NCBI GenBank assembly: GCA_963575645.1
Contig: OY754466.1
Coordinates: 10,766,001-10,830,000 of the forward strand
Reading direction: 5' to 3'
Source: Xanthostigma xanthostigma
Lineage: Eukaryota > Arthropoda > Insecta > Raphidioptera > Raphidiidae
DNA length: 64,000 nucleotides
A program made the translations under genes and the position numbers. This document shows, piece after piece, positions 20,997-32,029 of this stretch. The notes beneath the pieces were generated by a model that worked only from the letters and a program-made list of their open reading frames with translations, had not been told where the DNA came from and did no database searches. Within the stretch, counting starts at the first letter, position 1; every line of letters starts with the position of its first letter.

Positions 20997-21301
20997 CTAT
21001 ATAAATAAAAGCGTTTAAAACAGTCTAGTTCACTAGACTGTTTTTGGCTAAAACAAAAAGAAACCACTTATGGCCAGCATAACAGTATGAATGCTACATT
21101 GCAGTGATGTCACACACGCGGCCCGCCAATACATAGATTGCGGACCGCCGAGACGTTAAAAAAACATTGAGTCTAATAATATAATCATTCTAACAATCGT
21201 ATAATATTATTAATATTTTTTAACACTAAAAACATGCGGCCCCCAACTTAGTACAAAATTTCCAGATTTACCATATTTCGTGACGGCAAATCTCCGAGTT
21301 A
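20997..21301. other. Non-coding stretch with a perfect hairpin
   Basis: AACAGTCTAG, a 4-base loop TTCA, and CTAGACTGTT form a perfect 10-bp stem at 21017-21040. GATGTCACACACGCGGCCCG near 21108 resembles a diverged end of the GGCC-rich hAT family. Confidence 0.45.
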
Positions 21302-21594
21302 CAGTGGCGGATTTACACATTTTCTATAAGTATAGGCTTTTAAATTTTTGCCACCCTTAACTCTATAATTGTCAGTTTCTAGATTATTTTTACAATCCAA
21401 CAATTTGGTTGAAATTGAATAAGAAATAGTTTTTGGCTATATTTCTGAGCTAATCAAAGCTTAAACATGTCGGACTAGTAAGTAAGTAAAATGTACATTC
21501 GGTATAAACGTAATCAAATAATCTTTATTTGCCGCCCCTAAAATATGCCGCCCTAGGCTCAAGCCTACTCAGCCTGCTGGTAAATCCGCCATTG
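21302..21594. mobile_element. hAT-type MITE
   Basis: The ends CAGTGGCGGATTTACA and GTAAATCCGCCATTG are inverted repeats of about 15 bp. The flanks CCGAGTTA and CCAAATTA agree at 6 of 8 positions. The interior contains TGCCGCCCTAGGCTCAAGCC, which I have seen in other insect MITEs. Confidence 0.6.
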
Positions 21595-21633
21595 CCAAAT
21601 TACCCTTTGCGAAATTCGCATAAAGAGGTATTA

Positions 21634-21862
21634 GGGGAGCACGGGGTCAATTGTAACCCGGGTCAATTGTAACAGTGACTATTTTAGTGACATCTACCAA
21701 CAAAATGAGAAAATTATACTACTGCATTGGATGTACATATTCAATCGCTGGTGACTGAATGTACATCAATGCAGTAGAATCATTTTCTCATTTTGTTGGT
21801 AGATGTCACTAAAATAGTCACTGTTATAATTGACCTGTGTTACAATTGACCCCGTCTTCCCC
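21634..21862. mobile_element. Palindromic MITE with TA target (GGGG...GGTCAATTGTAAC type)
   Basis: The 229-bp element has arms of about 85 bp: GGGGAGCACGGGGTCAATTG, then GTGACTATTTTAGTGACATC and CCAACAAAATGAGAAAA, with the reverse complement on the right. TA flanks both ends (21632-21633, 21863-21864), as for mariner-type elements. The centre is about 40 bp. Confidence 0.7.
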
Positions 21863-21864
21863 TA

Positions 21865-22783
21865 CTTCAAAAAATATATGTAGCTTGAAAATATAAAATC
21901 GCACGATATGAGATTAAACTAAACGTAGGTACAATATTTTGTTATTTGTTAGCTCATCGTTGTTTCAAACAGAAAGATTATATTCAGTTGAAACGTATAG
22001 ATGTAAAAATAAATAATTAAAGAAGACAGACGTATTAACTTGACAAACATCAAACGTAACAAATTGCATTAATGATCGTATTCATTTGTCGAAAAATAAA
22101 TGAATATAAACAATATTAAATCGGAATCGTAATTCATTTAAAACGAAACAAAAGATTGTCGAGACAATCACGAACGATATTTGTTACGTCGACGTGTTTC
22201 ACTCGTAACGAAATGTGATAGGGTAATTAACCCCCATAGTGACATATTTTACATTAAATGAAAAAAAATGGCCAGCCTTAACCCCCGATACAAATTATCC
22301 AATAGGGAATCATCCTGTCTGTGTATGTGATTGTGAAATACGCAGTGTTCACTCTGGAAAAAGCAAGTTTGAAATGAGTTATGTTTTTTTGATGGAATTA
22401 ACGTCTGCCAAAATATCATGTGGATATATCGGTATTTAGTGTCACGTGATAGAAGTAATTAGTCTTTGATAGGATCAATATTCGAAACACTGATTAAATA
22501 AATGAACGAACAATAAACGCTCAATTCGCTTCGGTTTTTTTTCCAATTTCAATCATTTGCATACTGAATAACGTTATTGATTAATTCGTCCCTCTTGTGA
22601 ATATTTAATTCCGTTCTTTAGCAGAACAATATCGAAAATTAAAAAAAAAAAATGATGATCCAACGGCCGTCCCGTTGAGAAATTCAAGTTTCTGAAGTAT
22701 TTCGCTTTTAGTTAACGCTTAAAACTTGGTTTACGAAGGTAGCTGTACCGTGAAATAGCGACCGGATTATGACGGTGAAAGAC
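21865..22783. other. Non-coding AT-rich stretch
   Basis: A 66-codon frame near 22239-22439 has no recognisable motif. No element ends are clear. Confidence 0.4.
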
Positions 22784-22891
22784 GTAACAAAAAACGTGTA
22801 CATAGAAGTAAATGGATTTGGTACCGAAGGCGCCATCGTTATGTAAAAAAACGGCATTCACTTATTTCTATGAACACAGTTTTTGTTACAC
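22784..22891. repeat. Imperfect inverted repeat
   Basis: GTAACAAAAAACGTGTACATAG with the following AAGTAAATG is mirrored by CATTCACTTATTTCTATG and CAGTTTTTGTTAC. The arms are about 32 bp around a GC-richer centre (GGTACCGAAGGCGCCATCG). It is probably a small MITE. Confidence 0.5.
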
Positions 22892-23020
22892 GCACTCATT
22901 TTTTTCTTTACAATTTTTTTTACTTTTATTTTATTTTGTGCTATTTAGCTTTAGCCACTAATTTAGTAAAATTATTTAATTCTAATGACGTTTGACCGAT
23001 GTATTGTCATCTATGTAGAA

Positions 23021-23366
23021 CATTGATGTCAAAGATACGGCCCGCGAGCCACATCCGGCCCTCAAGCTATCTAAATACGGCCCGCGACCAGAATCTATCC
23101 AGTGGGGTCAATCTATTCTGAAAATAAAATTACCTCAAATATGACAATTGACATCAATGAGCTTATCAAAAACAAGAGACTCCAAATGTCTGAATCCTCA
23201 AGCTCAAGATAATTTACCCTTTTTATTACCTTTATATGAAAATTGATTTAAACTAAATAAAGATTTTAATTTAGTATGTCTTTTAGTTTTTAATATAGAG
23301 TCTGGCCAGCTAACACACCCTAAATCTTATAAATGACCCTTTAGAAAAATCAGTCTGACACCTCTG
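23021..23366. mobile_element. hAT-type MITE, GGCC-rich family, reversed
   Basis: It begins CATTGATGTCAAAGATACGG followed by CCCGCGAGCC and ends AGTCTGACACCTCTG, the inverse layout of the 7179 copy. The flanks ATGTAGAA and ATCTAGAA match at 7 of 8 positions. It is non-coding. Confidence 0.65.
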
Positions 23367-23374
23367 ATCTAGAA

Positions 23375-24059
23375 TAATTGTGCACTAAATTTCAAGTCGA
23401 TCGGATATGTGAAAGTGATTCAAAATTGACATTGAAGAGAAATTACCTAAATTAACTGACAAGCAGTCAAATGAACTTTAAAAAAACTTGTAATAACACG
23501 ATAGATTTGTGAAAACAATTCAAGCGATTCTCATACGATTTTAATTTTACAGTTATTAAAAGAGAGCTAAATTAAAAAAAATATCATTAAGCACAAATAA
23601 GATAACGTGCTCCTGAATGAGATCAACCCATTATTATAGACAATATCGTCTAATCGCCCCTAGTGGCTGGATAGAGTATGATATGTCTCTCTGGAGTTCA
23701 TATAATATCCTACAGGAGACACACTGAATACATATCCGTGCGTTGTGTATCCTGGGGAATGCCTAAGTTATTCGTGTGATGTTAGAACTCACACTACAGG
23801 AACACACATAGCTACAGGACATCAGGATATCGGAAATGACACACAGGATATACGCACGCCGTACTCTGTCCACATACAGGCTGATTCCTTTCGAATTAAT
23901 CTAGAATTTGACATTTATTCAATTGGTAATTGAAAACTCTTTCATAAAATCTTCCAAATCCAAAAGGAAAACCTTAAGTATTCTGTCTGTTATGCAGGGG
24001 TTTCTGATACGACGTTAAGATTTTTTTTTATTTGGGAGCCGCCCTTTCACCGGGAGGAA
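23375..24059. other. Non-coding stretch
   Basis: A somewhat GC-richer part at 23690-23890 has repeated ACACAC and CAGGA words but no gene I can support. Confidence 0.4.
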
Positions 24060-24620
24060 CTGCAGCCTTTAAAGTTTATTGTCATATCTCCCAATCTCTT
24101 AATGTACCGGACCCAGTATCCTCGTTCTTTGTACTAACTTGCACAGTCTGTAGACTGGGTGTTTGATACAGTCTTCTAAATTCTTGATTATCTGCCTTCT
24201 GCGATTCTGCGCCTTGCATTCCCAGAGGATTAAGTGCCCATATCATACAGTTAAATTATTTTTAGGTGTTCTTTCAGAACACAATGTTCTGTTGTCATGC
24301 TTACCACTAAGTGCTAGACGAAGATTGTTCCTACCAAGTTTGTAGTAGTTTTCAATCATCTTTCGGGATAATCTTGCCATGTTGCTTGCAATTCTGGATT
24401 CAGTACGTCTTAAACTGATTTTTAATCCACTCCCTTATTTTACCCTGTACTGCGCTTTTAGACACTCCCACAAAGAAGAAGTTTATACAGTATTGACGGT
24501 CAACAGTTGAGGTCTAAGACACTGCCATGGCAAGTTCTGAGCCAATCTATGGAGCCGAAGATCCTTTCTTCGCGTTAACTCGTCAGCTTTTAGCTTTAAA
24601 CCTATAAGATTTAAAAGTGT
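24060..24620 (-). pseudogene. Decayed LINE ORF2 C-terminal region (Jockey/R1-like)
   Basis: Reading the minus strand through several frames gives GVSKSAVQGKIREWIKNQF, then SRKMIENYYKLGRNNLRL, then GKHDNRTLC, and HLILWECKAQNRRRQII. The order and the H-x4-C word fit the end of LINE second ORFs, in which a short helical part precedes a TGHCxLxxHL-like motif and a C-x2-C-x-H-x4-C knuckle. Stops and frameshifts interrupt it and the first cysteines are gone. It is an old, inactive fragment; the clade is a guess. Confidence 0.5.
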
Positions 24621-25086
24621 TATTTGTTTTCAGCCAACTGAAGCTCTTCATTTAATTAAAAACACATGTCTCTAGGCCCATTAACTATCTAGATTTAAAG
24701 TTAAAATTTGTATCAGAAGCCGAGTCTGTCAAAGTCTTAACTTATGGATACTACAATAATGACGTAGCCATTTTATTGTTTTCAAAATTTAAAGCTATGC
24801 GTAATTTTAACAGATAACAAAAACAAATGTTTGTTTAATTAACACATCCTCTCATTGTTTTATTTTTGTAATGTTTTTAATTGCTTGTAATAAACGTTTG
24901 GCTGTAAAACAAATTTAAATAACTTAAATAAACAAACTACTATGAAATTGAACAGTTAACGTTTTAATTTATTTATACATTTTGAGTAAATTCGGTACCA
25001 AATGTATTGACATTTCGACAAAATTAATGACGATAAAAACATACAAGCATTTGCGCGAAAAAGAGATTTGCTCAATATAATAGACA
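24621..25086. other. Non-coding AT-rich stretch
   Basis: I see nothing that supports a gene. Confidence 0.5.
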
Positions 25087-25490
25087 ACCGATCGGGGTGG
25101 CGTAGTGGTGAGAACACTACTTAGACTTGCATTCGGATGGTACCGGGTTCTAATCATGACGGGGCCAGATGTGGCTGGGACTTTTTCCTGCTGCCTCTCG
25201 CCGAGAAACGGTAATTCTTGCACCAGCCGGTTTTAATGAGGTTTTCCATGGTTTCCCTCAATAATTCCAAATAAATATCGAGATGGTTCCTTATTCAAGG
25301 TCATGGCCGATTACCTGTCAAACTCCCATGCTCAAAATTTGCCTACCTTATCCTAATGGCCTAAAATTCCTTCATTCGCCCATTGCTATTCATTTAAGTT
25401 TAAAAATTTAGAAAATAACGGAAAGTGTGACAGAAGGAAAATAGTAATGGCGTCGAGAAACGAACGTTAAACGCATTATCATTTTTATTA
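25087..25490 (+). mobile_element. tRNA-derived SINE (family S), near full length
   Basis: It begins with a tRNA-like head, GGGGTGGCGTAGTGGTGAG (A box) and ACCGGGTTCTAATCATGAC (B box, mutated). It continues with GGCTGGGACTTTTTCCTGC, CGAGAAACGGTAATTC, GAGGTTTTCCATGG, TTCATTCGCCCATTGCTATT and ends in an ATT-rich tail. ATAGACA-like words flank it (near 25079 and 25488) and may be the target duplication. It was moved by LINE machinery; the tail suggests which one could be its partner. Confidence 0.75.
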
Positions 25491-25675
25491 TAGACATTTT
25501 TAAAGAAAAGAATCCCCTCTATATGTGGTCATTGGTAAAGGATCTTTCTATCAACTGAAAATGTACTTTGAAGCTGCAAGAATTTTGATTGGAAATTCTT
25601 ATTAATTCTAGATATGATCCGTGAAACGCTTTCGAGTATTGATTAAAAATGTTACATGATTTCACTTACCTACGG

Positions 25676-26000
25676 CAGGGGTCGGCAACCTGCGGCTCTT
25701 TTAAAGTTGCGGTTCTCCAGTTCCATACGCAAAAAATAATTATTTTATTATATAAACCCTCAAAAATCGTCCAATCGATCCATGATTGAACACCATGTCT
25801 ATCTTTCAGCCATTTCCACTCCCGTCTCACCCGCACCGCCCCCGTCGCGACGTGTCGTCCTCGAATATATATAAATATTAAACCTATATAAGCAAATACT
25901 ATAATACTGAAACCAAAATGTTTAGTGGCTCTTTAAAAACTGGGAAATTTTGTAAATTGTAACTTTTGGCCCTTCCGTCTCAAAAGGTTGTCGACCCCTG
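25676..26000. mobile_element. hAT-type MITE (GGGGTCGGCAACC type)
   Basis: The ends CAGGGGTCGGCAACCT and AGGTTGTCGACCCCTG are 16-bp inverted repeats with one mismatch. The flanks ACCTACGG and ACCTATGT agree at 6 of 8 positions. GGCTCTTTTAAAG and GTGGCTCTTTAAAAAC are subterminal repeats. Confidence 0.7.
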
Positions 26001-26008
26001 ACCTATGT

Positions 26009-26762
26009 TAAAAGATAAACATTAGTGAAAAACTTATTCAACGAGGATATGTACAAAACCTAGAACTGATTTTAAAAATATAAACTTAGCTTTATTTCAT
26101 TGAGTCGAGTCTACTAATGATAATTTATTGTATTCGATTATTAATTCAATTTATTATCAAAAAAATAATAATATGAATTGGCACTAGATCCAAATAACTT
26201 TGACCGTTGGTGGCCTAAGAAATAATTGAAACATTTCTTACATAAAATTTTAAATAAGTACATTTAAAATCAAACTACAGAAATAAAAAAAAGTATCTTC
26301 ATGAAAAGTTAAGCGAAATATTTTTATATCAATACTTTGCCATCCATTTCGCGTTATTTAAATATATTATTCAGTTACTCAATGAACATAATTTAAATTT
26401 ATTGCCCTTGTGCAGATGGCGCCTGCGTGTTGCATAAAAATACAGTCTCTAATATAAGCAGATACAAATATAGATTTGGAAAAATTATTTTAAAATATCT
26501 TCAAATAATGACGTATTTGCCGAACAGATGTAGTTTTTATCCTAGTGTGTAGGTAGAAATACCAATGGACCACGACCTAAAAGCCCGGAAACCAAGAAGG
26601 TTTGGAGTTAGAAATAATTACAACTTAAATCATAAACAATGCGTATATTAATCGCAATCATTCTTCACACAGCGTTCTGGGGGAAATCTGACAAATTTTA
26701 AAGGCGTGTTTCTTAACTCGTTTTAATTGAAAATATCTATATTATATATCTATGTATCTATA
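26009..26762. other. Non-coding AT-rich stretch
   Basis: I see no gene or element ends. Confidence 0.5.
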
Positions 26763-27538
26763 TACCGGGTGAGTTAAAAGTCCCGGAACGGTTGAATATC
26801 TCGCATACTACGCATCATATAAAAAAAAAAAAAAAATACGTGTCAAATATTTTTCGCAAAACTATTTTTTGATACCACACATGACTCCCCACCCCCCACC
26901 CAGTTGGTGGGGGGAGGGGCAACTTTAAAATTTTAAATAGGAACCCCTATTTTTTATTTCAGATTCGGATTCTACGGGAAAAATTACATCAATTTTACTT
27001 CGATCGTTTTTTTCGATTCGCGACCGATGTCGCGGTAATCGCGAAAAACTTAAAAAAATCAATCCAAATTCGCAATAATGGATGACATTCCATTCACAAT
27101 TTCGAAGTTTCCCCTCCCTCCACACACTGGTTGGGGGGTGGGGGGTCATGTGTGGTATCAAAAAAAGTTTTGCGAAAAATATTTGATACGTATTTTTTTG
27201 TTTTTCGATTTTATGCGTAATATGCAAAATATCCTTTTCCGGAAATTATTGATTTTTTAAGTTTTTCGCGATTACCGCGACATCGGTCGCGAATCGAAAA
27301 AAAGTAAAATTGATGTAATTTTTCCCGTAGAATCCGATTCTGCAATAAAAAATAGGGGTTCCTATTTAAAATTTTAAAGTTGCCCCTCCCCTCACCAACT
27401 GGGTGGGGGGTGGGGAGTCATGTGTGGTATCAAAAAATAGTTTTGCGAAAAATATTTGACACGTATTTTTTTTTTTTTATATATGATGCGTAGTATGCGA
27501 GATATTCAACCGTTCCGGGACTTTTAACTCACCTGGTA
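26763..27538. mobile_element. 776-bp fold-back element with nested inverted repeats
   Basis: The ends ACCGGGTGAGTTAAAAGTCC and GGACTTTTAACTCACCTGGT are inverted repeats, and the similarity continues for roughly 250-270 bp on each side. The arms carry a CACCCCCCAC / GTGGGGGG tract next to ACTCCCC, and GACCGATGTCGCGGTAATCG in both orientations. Near the middle a second pair of the same G-rich tract occurs at 27110-27150, so the arms contain repeated modules. TATA lies on both sides. No coding sequence is supported. Confidence 0.75.
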
Positions 27539-27539
27539 T

Positions 27540-27959
27540 ATCGAGACATGAAAACGCCACTGATCTTGAAGTTAATTTCAAATCGTCGACGATCAGTTTG
27601 ACGGCTATCTCTCAGGACACTCTGTATAAAAGATTGATATATACATTTAATACAATATTTGCCAACCCTTTTTCATGAATCATTTAATATTATCTTTTTT
27701 ATTATTATAAACTAACAAAAAAGGTACATTTTTTATTACAATATTGTTTCATTCAGTGTTTCCAAAACCTCTGCAATGTTGGATTAAAATTGATCATGAT
27801 AATACTTGAACTAAGTTTAGTTTTAATAAAAAAGAGAGAAAGAAACAACTCACTTCACTTTAAAATAACCATCATAAATCTAATTCAGAAGTAAATAAAG
27901 TTGATAAACACGTACTTTAACCTGTCGGAACTAATAGACTCCTTTCCAACTTTTCTTTC
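27540..27959. other. Non-coding stretch
   Basis: Near 27606 GGACACTCTGTATA resembles, in reverse, the ACAGAGTGTCCC word at 2822. No gene is visible. Confidence 0.4.
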
Positions 27960-28401
27960 AACCTCACTTTGTAACAGCCATGGACCAATCAGATGTCTTT
28001 ATTAATTTGAGGTTAAATGTATTTTTTCTTGGCTAAACAGATTTCGATAAAATTTGGCAAGAAGATAGATTTCATCCCGAGGAAGAACATAGTTACTTTT
28101 TGTCTCAAAAAAAAACTGAAGTAAGTGCAGTTAGGGGATGAAAGTTTGTATGGGGAACCCGTCATTTCTCTAGTTAGGGATATGAAAATTCATGTTTAGG
28201 CTTTTGGTAAGAAATAAAGGATTAAATATTTCAGCGTTTCTGCAAAATCATCCCTGAAGAGGATAAAATACGGGATGATTTTAAAATTCACACGTAATAT
28301 ATATATAGCACGCAAAAACTGCTGGCGAAGATATCAAAGTGTAAAAACAATGTGGTCCGGCTCCTGTTTCAATCGCGTTCGGAGCCGCGGGTAGTAGCTA
28401 G
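27960..28401 (+). mobile_element. Helitron 3' region
   Basis: AAAATTTGGCAAGAAGATAG and CATCCCGAGGAAGAACATAG belong to a familiar lepidopteran Helitron body. The end CGGAGCCGCGGGTAGTAGCT followed by AGT gives a GC-rich segment and CTAG-T. The 5' end is not identified. Confidence 0.6.
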
Positions 28402-28559
28402 TATCTGTATAAGTAGTCCTGTATAAAACGCGTATGACGCCCGTTTGCTACAAAATCTTGCCAGCGCTGTATATGAAATTAATTTAATATAGCTATAATA
28501 ATTGGTGGAAGTACAGGTGCGGATGGTGGGAGTACGTGTCTGAGGCGGTATTATTTTGC

Positions 28560-28960
28560 GGAGATTGACACACGTTTAGTATACACAAAGCTTGGGGGCG
28601 TTGTTTATAATATAACGTGCATATTTGGTCGAGTTTCCGTGTGTATACGGTGGATGTGCGTGTATATTAAGAACTATTGTGTTATGTTTGAGTTTGTTGA
28701 GGTTGATACAAGTTTGCCAGTGCTGTTTACGGAAGGCAAGCAAACTGAACGGCGCCAAGGGACGGGACGGAGGTGGCGAGGCAGTGATGAGGTAGATTAT
28801 TTGATTATTAATCCCGGGAGCAGTGGCTCTGGTTATTATATTATTACAGCATGCTGGATACGTCATGTAGTCCTGCACTATGTTCTATTAGTCATTACTC
28901 ATTGCCAGAGCGAACAAACGCAATCCACAGATGATATAAACCTGACGTAATATTCAACTT
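28560..28960. promoter_or_regulatory. GC-richer block, possible host regulatory or exon sequence
   Basis: Composition is higher in G and C than in the surroundings (for example GAACGGCGCCAAGGGACGGG followed by ACGGAGGTGGCGAGGC). A frame of 103 codons is open on the plus strand at 28639-28950, and one of 100 codons on the minus strand at 28576-28878. Neither peptide shows a motif I know. No repeat termini bound it, so it may be unique host DNA. Confidence 0.25.
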
Positions 28961-29022
28961 TACTTGCAGATTTTCTTAATAATTCAGACAGCCCATGACT
29001 AGGCATAACGGCACAAATAATA

Positions 29023-29425
29023 GGCATGATGACAGATTTTGAAATTCAGTTCTATAATGTAGGTACATGATTACTATTTCCGGAAAAAAAACTATTTCAG
29101 CAATAAATTAAATATCAACTAATTTTGAGATACATCTTGCAACATTTTTCATTGATGTTCCGCTAAAATTGGTCGTAGCGTGATATTATATAGCCTATAG
29201 TCTTCCTCGATAAATGAGCTATCCAACAAACATTTTTTTTTTCATTCCGAACCAGTAGTTTCTGAGATTAGCGCGTTCAACCAACCAAACAAACAAACTC
29301 TTCAGCTTTATATTTAATATAGATAGGCATGATGACAGATTTTGAAATTCAGTTCTATAATTACCTGGTACACGTCTACTATTTCTGAAAAAAAAAACAC
29401 TCTTTCACCAGTAAATTAAATTCCA
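29023..29425. repeat. About 305-bp-spaced direct duplication with a Helitron fragment inside
   Basis: AGGCATGATGACAGATTTTG followed by AAATTCAGTTCTATAAT occurs at 29022 and again at 29328, and the similarity continues for about 95 bp (TTACTATTTC, then CAGCAATAAATTAAAT in the first and CAGTAAATTAAATTCCAAC in the second). The Helitron fragment fills the space between. Confidence 0.7.
29118..29328 (-). mobile_element. Helitron 5' fragment (copies A-C family)
   Basis: On the minus strand TCTATATTAAATATAAAGCTGAAGAG and GTTTGTTTGTTTGG start the family 5' end. It runs to ATGTATCTCAAAATTAG-like sequence and stops, so the tRNA-bearing and 3' parts are missing. Confidence 0.7.
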
Positions 29426-30074
29426 ACGCAAATTATTGCATTTTTATCTTGCTATTTTGAAGTAATCGCGAAAACGCTTGTGACGTCATGCCTCAGTGAC
29501 AGCTCACATTATATGTTGTATTTATGGGTGTAGAGCTGATGTTCAGAGCTATTTCTTAGAGAGGTATGTAATTTACGTAATGATATGATTTATATGTAGT
29601 ATTTTCTGAAAAGTAGGTTCTTAGTAGTAAAAAAAGTACAGTTCTTTTTAGATGCAAGTTAATTAACCTCAAAAAAACCTATGACATAACCTATTACAAA
29701 AAAAAAATACAAATAAACAACAAATTAACTAATTAAATAATGCAGAAGTGACTGAGTGCAACAAAAATTTAAGCGACAAGGTTTATATTCTCTTTGATTT
29801 AAGAAGGCATGACGTCATTCGGTGTTTCAGTCAACATGACCGATATTAGTATTTATTTTATTAAAAATCTTATTAATATCAATGGGTCATTTATTAGAAT
29901 CCTTTCAACATATATTTTTCTCTAAAACCGTTTATTCTTTGATTCTTTTATACTGTCATCTTATTCGATTGTTCCTATTTGGCGAAAATATTAATAACTA
30001 GCTTCAACCGGAGGCAAGACTGTATGATTTATTAGTACATATTCTCTCTGGAAATATTATATTGATTTTCATAC
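29426..30074. other. Non-coding AT-rich stretch
   Basis: I see no gene or element ends. Confidence 0.5.
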
Positions 30075-30424
30075 GGTTTTCACCAATGACCGGAGTGATT
30101 CAAGAGAAAGGTTTATGTGTATAATTCATTAATGTTTTGTGTAAATTGGTTGAAATATGACGATAATTGTTGAAAATGTCGGCAAAAATCAAGCCGACTG
30201 GAAGCTTTCATCGAAAACGCTACCTAATCCCTACAGGAAAACAACGTATGGTGGAGTTGTTCCTCTTTTATAGGTCTACTGAAAAGTCCGCAATGGCATA
30301 TGTCTATCTTTTAAGGATAGCTTACTATACCCATTTTGATGCTAAGCGATTTTCGTGGATATCGATTTTGCAACGTAAGTCGACGAAAAAAACAGTGGGA
30401 ATCTACAAATTCCGGACCGCTAGT
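30075..30424 (+). mobile_element. Helitron (family H2), 3' part
   Basis: TTTCATACGGTTTTCACCAA, GTGATTCAAGAGAAAGG, AAGCCGACTGGAAGCTTTCA and the end CCGGACCGCTAGT match the copy at 38105-38559. CTAG falls at 30420-30423, followed by T as expected. An 88-codon frame over it is a chance frame. Confidence 0.7.
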
Positions 30425-30474
30425 AAAACATAAAGACTTGCCAAGTGACACTTGACACTTTTTTAGATCTGATT

Positions 30475-30715
30475 TCTTTTTTTCAGCAAACCCACTCGTT
30501 TCTTGTATCGAACGTGGTCCTTCTTTCACATCTACGCAACCATCCATACCCCAACTCTCGTAACAACTCACACCCATAGTCTAAGTGATGGGTGGGTTAA
30601 AAAACCGTTTTTGATAGGATTTGCATAAAATCCGTTCTTCATGTCGAGAAAGGAGTAACTATGCCAACTTTTAAGTCAATCGGGCGTATAGTTTTAGTGA
30701 TCTCTAGAAAACGGC
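30475..30715 (+). repeat. Dispersed repeat R, copy 2
   Basis: AACAACTCACACCCATAGTC, GTCGAGAAAGGAGTAACTAT and AAGTCAATCGGGCGTATAGT follow the order of the copy at 16966-17240. Confidence 0.6.
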
Positions 30716-31340
30716 TAGTGTTTTAAATATATAAATTAAAATGTTGTGAAAATAACTAAAAAATTATCACGTTCATCAAATTGACATTGATATGTAGTAA
30801 CATTTTTGAAATGGGGATTGTTACAAAAAACAGCTTGCCTCTTAATGGTTACAGTGTAACAAAGAAATTAATGTTTTTGCGTTATTTCTCATATTTGAGG
30901 AAAGTGCGTCCATTTAGCTACATAATGAGGTATTATTATAGCACTTTACATACTGGACATAATATTTTAATTCCTACTAATTTATTTTTCAGTGTTGGAT
31001 AATTCTTTACTTTAATACATGAAATGATTTATAACGAGAATAAAAACAATTCTAGATATAATAGAGATAAGATTATTAGATTGACGTCAGCTGGTGGACC
31101 GTTTATATTTTTATCAATCACGCAATATCAAATGAGAGATCCGCCGTATGATGTCAGCCCCCCACTACCGTTCAACTGAACGAGGTAACCTTTGTATTTT
31201 ACTGATCTTGCGATAGAGACACTTGAAATGGTTAATATTAAATAAATTCCGGGACAAAATTAACTAAATTTTTCTACTATTTATTAATAGTAGTGTCACC
31301 TCGTATTTTCATTTTTGAGACCAAAAAGAATACAATTTTT
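30716..31340. other. Non-coding AT-rich stretch
   Basis: A 73-codon frame near 30781-31002 shows no motif. I see nothing else. Confidence 0.45.
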
Positions 31341-31410
31341 ATTTGCTTACTTTATTGATCAACGTTTCGGCAACAGTTTGTGAATTCTTCAGGATCCTAA
31401 ATTAGCAAAT
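31341..31410 (-). ncRNA. Hammerhead-like motif, single copy, decayed
   Basis: On the minus strand CTGAAGA, a weak stem II, CCGAAACGTTG and ATC follow in order. Distal stem I can pair: GCAAAT (plus 31405-31410) against ATTTGC (plus 31341-31346). Stem II is poor, so activity is doubtful. Confidence 0.45.
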
Positions 31411-31842
31411 AACGTAAAGTTATATATGTATCCATTGTTTAAACAATTTCGTCAAAAATACTAAAATGTACCTATTTTAAAATTTATAACATTTTTTTTT
31501 AATTCAATTAATTATAGTGTTTTTTTTAACTAGAAATAATATTTACAAAAAATCCGTTTTTACTAAAAGTCAAGTTAAAATTGAATTCTTTCTTATGATT
31601 TCTATAATATAACTTCAATAAGATACAACAAAACCATTGTAATGTAAATTTAAGGCATTAATATAAAATGTGTAAGAAGGTTAACTTCCGTCGTGTATCT
31701 ACGAATCGACGCATCTTTTTTTTTATATAAATTTTATATAAGTTATTGTCTAAAGTAATCGATTAACAATTTTGAAGACAACGTCTACAGTGGCCAAAGG
31801 ATCCAGAAACACGCGATTACAGATATTGAATTTGCATTAATT

Positions 31843-31877
31843 GACTAACGTTTCGAAGGATTTACCTTCATCCTCAG
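31843..31877 (-). ncRNA. Hammerhead-ribozyme-like motif, minus arm
   Basis: CTGAGGA, one T, GAAGG-TAAAT-CCTTC (stem II), GAAAC, GTTA loop, then GTC: core residues and a GUC cleavage site are all in place. Distal stem I is lost in this arm. Confidence 0.6.
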
Positions 31878-31905
31878 GGTACAGATTATTTTGACAACAT
31901 TACAT

Positions 31906-31962
31906 ATTTGTACTTTGAGGATGAAGGTAAATCCTTCGAAACGTTAGTCAATTAATGCAAAT
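31906..31962 (+). ncRNA. Hammerhead-ribozyme-like motif, plus arm
   Basis: Stem I is kept (ATTTG at 31906-31910 against CAAAT at 31958-31962), as are stem II GAAGG/CCTTC, GAAAC and GTTAGTC. The first core base is T instead of C (TTGAGGA at 31915-31921), which should weaken or abolish cleavage. Confidence 0.6.
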
Positions 31963-32029
31963 TCAATATCTGTAATCGCGTGTTTCTGGATCCTTTGGCC
32001 ACTGTAGACGTCTTCAAAATTATTAATCA

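Larger units (their letters stand above)
31761..32029. repeat. Fold-back element with two hammerhead-like motifs (Penelope-like end pair)
   Basis: Arms of about 110-118 bp share AAGACAACGTCTACAGTGGC, CAAAGGATCCAGAAACACGC and ATATTGAATTTGCATTAATT in opposite orientations. The centre of about 40 bp is unpaired. A truncated relative lies at 48258-48430. Confidence 0.75.

Noticed and set aside
21017..21040. A bacterial-type terminator hairpin
   Set aside because: The stem is perfect and followed by Ts, but nothing in the window suggests bacterial transcription units.
28639..28950. A 103-codon host gene
   Set aside because: An equally long frame is open on the other strand and neither has a recognisable domain; GC-rich composition alone keeps frames open.
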